A stretch of DNA of 64,000 nucleotides. Origin: Cynocephalus volans. Lineage: Eukaryota > Chordata > Mammalia > Dermoptera > Cynocephalidae. Shown in pieces: positions 1 through 10,140 of the stretch. The stretch is taken from NCBI RefSeq assembly GCF_027409185.1, contig NC_084462.1, positions 85,856,179 to 85,920,178 on the forward strand. Reading direction: 5' to 3'. The notes beneath the pieces were generated by a model. It ran no database searches and was not told the DNA's origin. It was given only the letters and a program-made list of their open reading frames with translations. Numbering within the stretch: position 1 is the first letter of the stretch; each line of letters begins with the position of its first letter. The position numbers were made by a program, and so were the translations under genes.

Positions 1-560
1 AAAGCTGCGAGCCCTACAATTACCGGGATTACAGTGAGCGGGTATTGATCTGCAGCCGGCATTGTAGGATCAAGCGGGCGGGCGGAGGCAGACATCGCCG
101 CCCCAGCCCCCTGCCGCCGCCTCGTCCTGCAAAGCGCTAAAAAAACATTTCTTAATGTTTGATTGCAGACGCACGATCAACACCTGCTGCAAAAGAATGA
201 CCCCCCACCCCACCCCACTGCACCCCACCCCACCCCCCGCGACAGAGGCCGCACCTCCTCCCCTCTCCGCCCGTGGGCCTCCCAGGCCCGAGCCGGCTAC
301 GCCGCCACCTTCAGCCTTTTTCTTTCTTTCTTTCTTTCTTTCTTTAATTACTGAGAGAAAATATACACATAAGCAAAAAAAAAGAAAGAAAAAGAAAAAG
401 CCTCCCCGGCAGGCGATAGCGGGGGTGGCGAGGAGGCCGGCGAAGGCGGTAATGCAACCCTAATGCAGATAGCTGACATCAACTTCCGTCAGACAGCTCC
501 TGGAGATCGAACCTTTCGATTGTAACTGGGACAATTTGCATAGTGATTCCCTTTCAGAGC
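1..560. promoter_or_regulatory. conserved-looking upstream non-coding element
   Basis: No gene is visible. The first 100 bases are mixed-composition DNA with CpGs and an ONECUT-type site TATTGATC at 43-50. A second block at about 450-560 contains an octamer-like TTTGCAT near 535. Between them lie C-rich and A-rich low-complexity stretches (200-400). The pattern, balanced composition with homeodomain-like motifs in a desert upstream of a developmental transcription factor, suggests an enhancer. This is inference, because conservation cannot be measured from one sequence. Confidence 0.35.
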
Positions 561-1700
561 TTTCCCGGGTCCATAACAAGCTCAGGCAGCTATTCAAATG
601 CAAGTTGCATCCCCAAATGCGAGGCTGGCCTGACCAAAAAGAGCCACTCGGCGCCCGGGAGAGGGGAGACGCGCTCCGGCTCTCATCCTCTCTTCTCCTT
701 TCTTCTCCCTTCCTCTTCTCCGGTTCCTGACCTAGCTGGAAGCTGTTTATTTATGGCTGCAAATGTGTGTGAGGGGGAATTGATCTTTGCCTGGACTTAA
801 AGATGGAGCCGAAGGAGCTGGAGGGAATTCGGGTTTGTGCGCCGAGGGGGGCCACTGGGCACGGAGCTCGAGGTCTTCCTTCCCCGCACCCTTCACCCCG
901 TGACCTTGCAGGATCTGCGGGCCTGGGAGCGGCCCAGCTGACCCACCTGCCCGAGGCTGGGCCGCCGAGAACGTCTTCGGGCAGGGGGCCGTCCTGTCCC
1001 TGTCTTTTAAAATGAGCGCAATAAAAGGTATCACCTGCGACGTGTGCTGATTACTTTTTCTTGCTGGGCACGGGGCGCAGGGTAAGGGGTGGGGGTGAAT
1101 TATGGGTTCCGGAGAGATGGAGGAATTAAGGGGCTTGAAATTCGGTTCCCCGTTTCCCTGTTTCTTTCTCATTTGAAATTATGTAGTTTGACTCTGGTTT
1201 CCCTCCCTCCTAGGGGGCAAATCTTCGAACACGAACCTGATAGCATGTCGCAGAAGCAACTTGCCATGAAATCCTCTAATGCGTCGCGACTCGCCCACCG
1301 GGGTAAGCCGGTTTCACAGACGTATGCGGGGGTGGGGACGCGTGGGAGAAGGAGGTGGTAGGCCGGGGTAGGGGCTCCTGGGGCCCGGCCACGCTGGTCC
1401 GCCGCTGAGCCTGTGGCCACGCAAACAGGGTGCGAGCCGGGGGCGGAGAGCAGCGGCCGCTACGGCCTCGGAGCCGAGCGGGGGAGCGCCCCCTCCCAGC
1501 CTGCGGGTCCTGCCACCGCCGCGAACAGGTCCTCCCGCGAGTTCAAAGTAGCAAATGAGAGCTGAGAGGAGGGTGTAAATAACACGGACGTGCCCCGCGG
1601 TGGTGGCCGGTACGCGAGCGGGCGTCTGCGTTTTGTGCTCGGTTCTCCTGCCCCGCAGCGTGAGGCGGGGAGAACCGCACCTGCGTTGACGAGCCTTGTA
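561..1700. other. GC-rich upstream region, no recognised gene
   Basis: This is CpG-containing unique DNA. Several short open frames occur on both strands, but none has a recognisable domain or a convincing start. An ONECUT-like AATTGATC lies at 778-785. A segment at 1214-1302 has splice-site-like borders and is listed separately. Confidence 0.4.
1214..1302 (+). other. candidate non-coding exon (splice-site-bounded segment)
   Basis: A pyrimidine-rich run ending in CTCCTAG (AG at 1212-1213) is followed by 89 bases with several CpGs and then GGGTAAGCC (GT at 1303-1304). The borders fit a mammalian acceptor and donor. A short frame inside begins MSQKQLAMKSS and matches nothing I know. If real, it is most likely an exon of a non-coding transcript upstream of ONECUT1. 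A chance pair of splice-like sites is quite possible. Confidence 0.2.
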
Positions 1701-1716
1701 GAAATGGAGCCAACTG

Positions 1717-1808
1717 CGGTTCGCTCACTGGCTGAGCGTGGTGCTGACAACACCAAGACAAGGGTTAAGATCCCCTTACCGGTCATCTTTCTAAAAAAGA
1801 AAAAAAAG
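1717..1808 (+). mobile_element. tRNA-derived SINE monomer (equine ERE-like) with 16-bp target-site duplication
   Basis: The body begins CGGTTCGCTCACTGG and has tRNA-like A-box and B-box segments (B-box-like GGTTAAGATCC near 1764). It ends in the family's CCTTACCGGTCATC and an A-rich tail. The 16-bp direct repeat GAAATGGAGCCAACTG at 1701-1716 and 1809-1824 is perfect, so this is a clean and fairly recent insertion. Related sequence recurs at 27073, 28379 and 56685 in this window. Assignment to the perissodactyl ERE family is from memory of the consensus. Confidence 0.85.
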
Positions 1809-1824
1809 GAAATGGAGCCAACTG

Positions 1825-3650
1825 GATTTACTTGCCGGAGGAAATTTCCAAATTGGAACTTGTCTATACTTCCCTAGGCTGGTTCAGGGTTTCTAAATCT
1901 CCCGGGTTTGTTCGGCTGTCTCTCTCAGAGCCAACCCAAACCTGCCAAAAATGATCACAGGCCCCTGACCTTGTTAACTCGGTAGCAAAACCAGCTTCTC
2001 TGGTCAGAGGGCAGTAAAGCAGCAGCTAAATTCGTGTTTTGTGTTAGGGTTTTTTGTTTTGTTTTTTAGTGGTGAGAAAAATGTAGGCTTCTTAAACCCG
2101 CAGAAGGAGCCAAACACATTTTCTAATGTTCTTTACTCTCATTGGTTCGAGTGCTGGAAGCTGTCTGGCCCTAAGCTTTTCCGTTGCGCCTGTTTTATGC
2201 AGAGCATCTCTTTTTTTATGTCTTGGTATCTTTTAAAAATGTAGAATGTTTCTCCAATCAATTCCTTAATGACCAGATATGTAAAAGAGCATTTGGGATT
2301 GAATGGTGAGAAAAGCTGAAGGGAGAGTACAAATAAACTAAATTCAAACTGAAAACAAATTGAACAGATGAAATGATTATGAAAGAAGAAGGGGGAATTA
2401 AATTGTCTGGAAAAAGCGAATTTAGGGTCTGAACTTTCCAGATTTAATGATGACACAGGACAAATCCAAAGGAGTTAAATTACTCCTTTGACCCTATATG
2501 TACCACCAAAGAGCACAGGCCCTCCTAGGCATTTTGGCCATGACATATTTTGAGGCATTTCAAAGGAAAATTCCATTTTGGGATATCTGCATACTTTTTC
2601 AATAAACTACAACCAATTAGGTGACCTTCAGTCCTGGTGCAAAGCAATTTAAAATTTATTTCTGGCTTTAGGAGGGAAAAAGAAAAAAATTAAAACCCTG
2701 GTAGTTAAATGATTACTGTTTTCTACAGCGATGTAAATAATCTACTCTCCTGTCAGCACAGAGGGAGAAGGCAGAGGCCTGGTGAACAGGATGGGCAAAA
2801 GCTTTGATGACAAAGCTCTCTGCCTCTGAGTTCTGAAGGGGGTGTTGGGAGGCTCTGAACCTAGCTTTGGGTTGGTTGCATCTCTCACTCTCTTAAAACA
2901 GTAACTCAAGATGTAAGTAAAAGTCTTTTCATTTTTTATTGATCCCGCTAACATCTTTCATTATCCAGCATGTAGCCACAGCAAATTATTGCTCATTTGA
3001 TACCGAGAATTCTATTGACCATCGCTTTCGTTGGAGAGAATTCTAACTACTCGGCTGTTCTGTAATCAGTCAGAGCTGAGGCTGAGGACATTCCATGGCT
3101 AAAACCAAAGTAAATTGAGCCCTCTGCCTCCAGGAATTGATGGAGATGTGTTCATTATATTGAGCCACGTGGATATGAATAGAAATCTGCTTTTTACTCT
3201 GCTGGCCTTGCCCTCACTCAGGCATAAGGTCGGCCCTTGTAACAGAACTGTTACTTGGATGGCTGGGTGTTCGTTTGCCTCTCCTACATCCCTTCTGGTA
3301 ACTTCTTTCCAGTTCTGGACAGGTTGGGGCAATGGAAGAAAGCTCCTGCATCCTGTAGTCAAAGCCACCCCAACTTGAACGCTTTGAGAAATCTTTAAAA
3401 CCTCTCCTGTCCAAAGGAAAATAAAATTCCCAAAATGTTCAGATGAGTGACTTCATGATCTGAGTATAATTTCCTAAATTAAACTGCACCACCCCCACCT
3501 CATCCCAGTGAAGACCCCACGTCATCAAAGAGGGCTGAATTGAGGGATTGGGGGAGTTCTTAGATCCGCGTCTGTTCTGTCTGATCAGCAATGGAAGTTC
3601 AACTGGAATGACAGACCAGGTGATTCCTGCGCTCACGCCAGCGGCCTTGA
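1825..3650. other. AT-richer intergenic DNA, nothing recognised
   Basis: This is unique-looking DNA with no gene, no clear repeat and no obvious CpG clustering. Short open frames on both strands lack any recognisable protein signature. Confidence 0.4.
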
Positions 3651-4760
3651 GGAGAGATAACACGGAGCTGTGGAAGGCTTGACCTTTGACCCTCGGGCCG
3701 GCAGCTCCAGGGCGCTCTCCAGAGGCTGGAGAGTGAGTCCGGTCGGGAAACGAGGCTGGACAGAGGGACCGAAAGGGCAATGGGAGAGACCGGTTTTATT
3801 CGCTGGGAAACTGGTGGCGAAATCAGGCTTCACGCTGAAAGGAGCTGGAGCTGCCCACAGCAGGGGCCACCCAACGCCCCGACCCTCCGGCTGCCTTCGC
3901 CAAGCCCGAGGCGGCCTGGTCAGGCCTTTCCGTCGAGACCCACCCACGCTTGCCGCCTCCCTTCCAGCGTCTGGGGCAAAGGCGCCCCGACTCCGGGGTG
4001 CGCTGGCCCCGCACGACAGGGGCCAGGAGAGCCAGAAGTCGAGCCCGACAGCAAGCGGCGGCTGAGCTGAGCTGATGGAGCTCGGCCCCTGCTAGCCTGG
4101 CGTCGGCGCCCAGCCGGGCCTGTCAGACTTCCAAGTAACAAGGGATCCACGTCCTTTTCTTAAGCCCTCGACCCCAGGAAAATGCCAGGACGACCTTGGA
4201 GGACCCATGCCCCTAGGGACTCCGTGGAGATGGTTTGGTTAGGTTTCATTTGCACGGCTACCAGGAGATAAGCCCTCTCGGGTCGGTTCCAGAACAAAGG
4301 AACAACCAATTAACGACTTTCAAACGAGTCCCTGGCCTGTGCAGCCTGAGAAGCAGCGCCGGCTCCCAATCGGAAGGCGCATCGAGAGGCTCCAAGGGAC
4401 CCGGCTCAGTCGTTACGTTTCTAACGGTGCCGGTACGTGCGCGTGGAGCTAGCCGCACTTGGCGGGCCGCGCCCCTTGACCCCTCCCGCGATGGGAAGTC
4501 ACCCTCTTCTGAAGCAGGGCTCAGAACCGGTAGGGAAGTGTGCCGCGCACACTGGACTGTCACCTAAGCGCAGAGACGCGGGTGGACTCTGACTCGGCTT
4601 GGGGGCGGGGGGTGAGAGGAAGATGAGACACACATTGCGGAGTTTTTAGTTTTTCTTTTTTTCTTTTTTTTTTTTTTTTAAACATAGATAATAGCCCCTG
4701 GTGTCGGTGTAACCAGCGCGCGCCCAGTGCAGTCTTAGTCCTCGAGGACGCCGGCGCCCG
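3651..4760. promoter_or_regulatory. GC- and CpG-rich block about 11-12 kb upstream of ONECUT1
   Basis: Composition changes sharply to CpG-rich DNA (for example 3690-4120 and 4330-4560) and ends near a T-rich run at 4645-4680. The long open frames here on both strands are the usual by-product of high GC and show no domain. It may be a satellite CpG island of the ONECUT1 regulatory domain. A promoter of an unannotated non-coding RNA cannot be excluded. Confidence 0.35.
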
Positions 4761-6077
4761 CCACACTTGGAGCCACACAGAGGTTTCGGAAACCCCATTT
4801 TCCTGATTGCAGCCTAGACTCTGAAACCCCGCGAGCCTCTCGGGGAAGGGAGACCGACCCCGTAGGAGCAGCCGGTCCCAGAGGCATGTATGCTAGCGCC
4901 GATACACAAGGACAGGGCAATTCTTCCTAGAACAGAAGGCTGGATGAGGATCTGGCAGGCCGCGGCTGAGCTAGTCAGGAAGACTATGGCGCTGCCCAAG
5001 TCCGGAAACCAATAATGCAACGCCAGCCTGAAAGTTATTTGGGGGATCCGGACCTGGGTTTGAGTAGAAAAGTTAGAGGCGAAGGACAGATCACCCAGCA
5101 TTTCTTTGGAATGAGGCAGAATTGAGAACTACCCCGCTAGACGGGCATTGCCCCAGACTGAAGATTAGGAAATTTGTTCTCCTGGCACACACAGCGTCAC
5201 GTGTATCCTCCAACTGGCAGGCTCACCCCTGCGCAGGGGGCCTCTGGCTCCGCCGTGCACTTCCCAACCGCCCTATCGGCCTCCTCCAGGTTTTGCCAGG
5301 CAACCACAACGAGCAGAACTCGATAGTAAATTATTTTGTTCAGTCTTCTGTCTTTTTGTAAAAATAAAAGGCAACACTTTGTCATTTTTAATCACATAAG
5401 TAGACAATAAATCTAATTTTGATATTGATCTTTTTCCAGAATCAAGAGATTTTTTGCAGTGTCTGTTGTGTTTCCTTTCTGAGGAAGGGCCTTTTGCTGG
5501 TAGATTGTGTGGCGATGAGACTGCGTCTAGGGGCCATCATTTAACTGAAACATGTAGTTGATTGTGGACTTTGAAACCGGGTAGCTGACAGGAGATTCTT
5601 CCTGGGTGATAGGAAGTTTAGATTTTGTCTAATTATCTGATGATAGTTTCAACTGGGCTGCCCCTGGTACTCTAGGACAGATTTAAAGTTTGGTCGGTTC
5701 TTCTAGGGGTTATGGCCTCTGAGGTTCACTGTTTAAAATTTTTTTCAAAATAAAATAAATAAAAATAAATACAACCACCTTAAAAACTCGCTGATGTCAG
5801 GGGCCCAGATGGTGCCACGAGGGCATTGGCAAGAGGATCCCACAGCCCGCAGATGCCAAGCCCCAGGATGGGGAAAGGGGACAGGCTTGGACCCCAAGCA
5901 AAGGCCTAGCTGTGAAGTGTCAGGGAACACTGGTTACAGCAAAAGGCCCCCCAGAAGCATGGGTGTCCCCTCTGCATCCTGACGTTCAGCTGTCACTCTC
6001 CTTTTTCAAAAACAGAATTATTATGTCGATGCCAAAAGGAGTTGGCACCTTTAATAGGAGACGTGCACGAGGTCCCT
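4761..6077. other. intergenic DNA with an ONECUT-like site
   Basis: No gene was found. GC-rich at first, the sequence becomes AT-rich from 5330. TATTGATC, an ONECUT-type site, occurs at 5423-5430. A short AAAT-rich run lies at 5745-5770. Confidence 0.35.
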
Positions 6078-6349
6078 AGAGAAGGAGGGAGGGAATGAGG
6101 GAAGAAAGCTAGGGACACAGAAAAAATAAGAAAGAGATTGAGGGAAATTAAAAAGGAAGAGGAAGGAAAGAGAGCAGAAATCAAGAAAGAAAAGGGAGGG
6201 ACTGGGGAAGGGTAAGAGGGAGGGGAAAGGGCTTGGAAGGGGAAAGAGATAGAAGTGGAAGAAAGGGGAAAGGAGAGGAGAAAAGGAGGATGAAGGAGAG
6301 AAAGGAAGGGAGAGAAAAAGAAGTAAGGGAAGAAGAGAAGAAAAACAGA
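6078..6349 (+). repeat. long imperfect homopurine (GGAAA-type) tract
   Basis: About 270 bases are almost entirely A and G on the + strand with only scattered pyrimidines. There is no fixed repeat unit: GGGA, GAAA and GGAA words intermix. The long Ser/Phe/Leu-rich frame on the opposite strand is a composition artefact. Such tracts can form triplex DNA under supercoiling (general knowledge). Confidence 0.85.
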
Positions 6350-7500
6350 TTTTAAAAGACCAAATAAAGAAAAACTTAAAAATTACCAGTCCTTCGGAGG
6401 GTAAGTATGATTGGCCTGATAGACTTCCTGGGCTTTTTCCTGAAATTCTGGACGGCCTCTCCTGCCTCCTGCAGCACAGAACAAATTCAAAATCCCCCAA
6501 CTTCCTACTCCAATCCAAAAGACTAGACTCAGGGCACGCAGGATAGCCGCTGCCAGGCCTGACCGCCAACAGCTACCCTAGCATCCATCGCACCGCCCCC
6601 TCCCAAGGTTGTCAGGGGTCGCCCCCACCTCTGCCTTCAAGGGCTGAAGACCATGACTAGGGAAGGACCTGGAGGCTCTACACCCAGCCGAGGGGGATGG
6701 GACCTGGGGCCTGCGATTGACCCTCAGGCTCTGACCTTTCCCGCAGTCTTCCAGGGTTGGGATTTAACCTTTCGCTCCCCGTCCTGCCCTTAGTGGCTCT
6801 TGGCTAAGGGGAAAGGGAAAGTGGGTCGATATTTGGAGCTGGTGGGGGTGTGGGTGGGGGTGGTGCCTGTGCCAAATTACAGGAGGAGGGGCTAGATCAG
6901 AGCGCTGGTCCACTTCCCCATGCCCAGGAACACCTAGCCTCGATGATCCCGCGCTTGACACAGCAGGTGCCAAGGCCCAGTTAAACGCCCCCAGCCTGGT
7001 TAAAAAAAATTTTTTTTTAAAAAAAAAAACCTGAGGCACGGGGGAAGAGAGTGAGCTTCTTTCCTAGTTTTCTTGTCCTGTTGAGAACAGTTTCTCTTCA
7101 TACAAAGCCCTCTTCTGCTCAGGCACCAGCCACCCGTTTGCATTCTGGGGACCCCGACAGCCTTGGCCAGATGGGTAGGAGGCAACAGTGTAGAGCCGGA
7201 CCTGGGCCCCCTCAGAACCGAAACGTTTGACTCCTCTCCGGGAGCGGGTGCCAAGAGAACCACTTAAGAAATCATCGGGCCAAAGTCCCAGGCCGCTGGG
7301 CCCTGTGCCTGCCCCATGCCACCAACTTCCAGATGCTTCTGCGACCGGCGCCCCAGAGGGCTCTCCCTGCGGCGGGGACTGGGGAAGAGGGGCGGCCAAC
7401 CGGAGGCTGCCGAGGCGGACGGAGCCCTCCCAGCCCCCCAGCTCCCCGCGGCTTGGGGTTTTCGCGGTCTCCCCAGCTGGAGCCGGGGCCGCCAGGAGCC
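6350..7500. other. intergenic DNA, partly GC-rich, nothing coding
   Basis: Unique sequence with a GC-rich stretch from about 7200 to 7500. At 7001-7029 an A-tract, a T-tract and a second A-tract are directly adjacent. No protein homology was recognised in the short frames on either strand. Confidence 0.35.
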
Positions 7501-8070
7501 GAGAGCGTTAGGTTCAAATGCATCAAGGCTCTGAAGTCATTTATCCGGTTTCATAAATAATTTTCGTATTACACTTAAGCCCGATTCCTGCCCCCTTCCC
7601 GTTTTTATTGCGGGATTTCAGCAGCTAAAAAGTTTCTAAGTCGGGTGAGTGTTGTTTTCCTTTTTCCATCATTAACGTCATTAATATAAGCTATCAATAA
7701 CCCTGTCGTTGGGAGCCGAGTTTCACGGTATTGATCCACGCAGCTATTCATCTCTGCCATGCAAGACACGGAATAATTTTCGCATTACAGTAGCTTGGAT
7801 TTGCTTTTAATTCATATTTAAAGCTGCAACCGGCTCAGTGGAGCGCTCTGCGAAAGACTAGAGGCGCCTAATTAATAAGTTAGAAACGAAGGAAGGCACC
7901 GGCGAATAAATAATTAATACAGACATCTATGTCTCTTTGAATATTGCTCCTTTAAAAATTTAGACTTACCAGGACCATACTGTAAGTCTGCAATTTATAT
8001 TGTGGGGATGATTTAAGAAAGCTATTTTTTTTTCCTTGAAATATAATACTAAATTATTTACAGTGTTTTG
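7501..8070. promoter_or_regulatory. candidate conserved enhancer with an internal 18-base repeat and ONECUT sites
   Basis: This is an AT-rich block that still contains CpGs, unlike neutral AT-rich DNA nearby. AATAATTTTCGTATTACA at 7556-7573 recurs with one change at 7772-7789. ONECUT-type sites lie between the copies: ATCAATA at 7693-7699 and TATTGATC at 7729-7736. Several TAAT homeodomain cores and a TTAATTCATATTTAAA stretch (about 7808-7823) follow. No coding frame spans it. The enhancer role is inferred from motif content and position about 8 kb upstream of the ONECUT1 start. Confidence 0.5.
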
Positions 8071-10039
8071 CAAACCTAAGTTCCTTCATTAGCCAGCCCC
8101 TCCGGTTTGTTCCTTCCAGGTGGAAAACACCAATTTTTTTAAATAATCGTAATAATCATAAACTACCAACAAGAATCGCCACCTGAGATTAGCTGCTGGA
8201 TGGCTAGGGTTGGGACTGGGTGGCGGAGACAGCAGAGTATGGGGTCTCCTGCCCTCAGGAGGTACTGGGGGCTGCCTCACAGAGGGTATTGTTTGGGAGG
8301 GAAAACAACAAAAACCAAAGTCACTCGCGCTGGAAGGGATGGACTTTGCAATAAACTTGGGGTCCTCAAGTGGCCCCAGGCATTAGGAAGTTGGGATTTG
8401 GAGGGTTCCAGGTCATGGCGAACCATGACAAAAAAAAAAAAAAAAAATGTCTGGATTTTTGGAAAAGGGCCATGAAAGCCAATCGGATTTCAGGCTAGCC
8501 AGGAGCTGCCAGTTGACTAGTGGGGAATAACAAAATGCAGGCAGGTAGGAGTGACTGAAAATCGGAGGAGGTTTTAGTGTGAGAGAGACTAGGATTTGTT
8601 TGCAATGTTGTTAGCAATATTGATCTTTTTTTTTTTTTTTTTTTTTGTTACTTGGATTAATGTGTGTTAAACAGGAAAATACAGGCATTAGTCAAGTACA
8701 GTATAATCATCCATTGTTGAGAGCAAAGTTTCTCAGGTGGATGAGGGACACTCGGGACTGCGAGGCAGTTCCAGGGGCATCGAAACGTTCCAGGCTCTAG
8801 GTGGGGCAGCCCGAGCCCTGTGGGGGTCGGCGGTGTGGGGAGTTGCAGGCGGCTTCCCAACCAGCTTACTCCTGCTCTTCCCCTTTTAGAATTACAGCCT
8901 CCTATTTAACCAACCCACTACCCGGGTGCATCAGCCGCCTCCCTCGACCTCCCAGCTGGGCTAAATGATTAGAGGAACTAAGTGATAGAGGTGTTCTACC
9001 CACATGGGTCCCCCAAAGTTTCTCACCCTGCCCGCCCATCTTACCCACAGCCCAACAGCCCCACTCCAGGTCTCTTGGTCCCAGTGATCATCCCGCTAAC
9101 CCTCTGGGGCCTCGGTTCAGGGCTGGGGGCTCCGCCAGCCAGTGTTGGTGGCTTGAGGGCTGGGCGTGGTGCAAAAGCGGCCTCCCTACACAAACACATG
9201 CACACACACCTGTTAGGCCTGAAAAAGACACGGGGTGGGGAGAGAGGCACAGGGGCAGCTGTGTCAGAAGCCCCTGGAGACCCCCTCAGCCGCGACCCCT
9301 AAACTTTGGGAGCTGGCCCAGCCCTAAGAAGCATGCATCAGAGATGATAGTCGCACGCACAGCGGTCCGCTGGGACGCTCCCTCCCTCCACCCGCCGCCT
9401 TTCTTTCCCCCCCCCCGCCCCGCTTTGGGGTTTAGGGACAAAGGCCATGCTCTCGGCTTTTCCTCTCAAACCTCCTCCTGCGCCCCGAGTCACCGCATTT
9501 ATGGGCTAGACCCTGAGACTCACACAGGCCCCGCCCCCCAGGTGAAGGTCTTTCCCGAGCTCCACAGAAGCTAAAGGGCAAGTACAGGACCCCTCGGGTA
9601 TTGGATGGGTTCAGGAAGAGGCAAGAGGGCAAGAGTCCGGGGGAAAGACTACTGGGCATTTGGTGACTCCATAATCCTACACCTGGATGGCGCTCGGGCC
9701 AAAGGGCAGGCGCGCTCGCCCAGAGTCCCCAGGGTAGGCACCCAGAGGCCGGTTCTTGTGCCAGCCACGGAGGTGGAGGTGGGGAGGAGAAGAGGGGGAG
9801 GGGAGAGGGGGACCTTAGACGTGAAAGGCCGACGTAGCCGGAAGGGCAAGTAAAGAAGGTGAAGTGTGGAGAGTGTAAAGGGGAAGGAGGGATGAAGAGG
9901 GCTGGAGGAGGCTCTCTCTGGAGAAAGCGAAAGGCCCGGCCAGGGCCGAGCAGGCCCGGGAGGCAGGCGCAGGCAAGGGGTGAGTAGCCCAGAACACCGG
10001 CGTTTCATTTTTAAATCTTCTAGGTGTCTGCGGGTCAAA
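8071..10039. other. intergenic DNA, no gene recognised
   Basis: Mixed-composition sequence with poly(A) at about 8430 and poly(T) at about 8626-8646. TATTGATC, an ONECUT-type site, is at 8618-8625. The stretch at 9150-10000 is purine- and GC-rich. Open frames in it lack domains. Confidence 0.35.
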
Positions 10040-10140
10040 TAAAGACAAGGGCGGTAACGATTATTCTGTTAAATGTATGGTACTTGACTGCGCAAACACT
10101 AATTGATTAGACACCAAAATGATTTGTTTAAAGAGTTTTC
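10040..10140. promoter_or_regulatory. short conserved-looking AT-rich element with homeodomain cores
   Basis: An AT-rich island between GC-rich flanks contains AACGATTATTCTG, a CpG-containing GCGCAAAC and CTAATTGATTAG (about 10098-10109). The last is an almost palindromic double homeodomain core that overlaps an ATTGATT ONECUT-like word. It has no coding content. The regulatory role is inference. Confidence 0.35.

Noticed and set aside
6051-6569. 172-residue minus-strand frame rich in Phe, Leu, Ser and Pro
   Set aside because: It is the translation of a homopurine tract read in reverse and not a protein signal.
7001-7029. Adjacent A-, T- and A-tracts as a functional palindrome
   Set aside because: Homopolymer runs of this kind are common slippage products, and no flanking symmetry supports a site.
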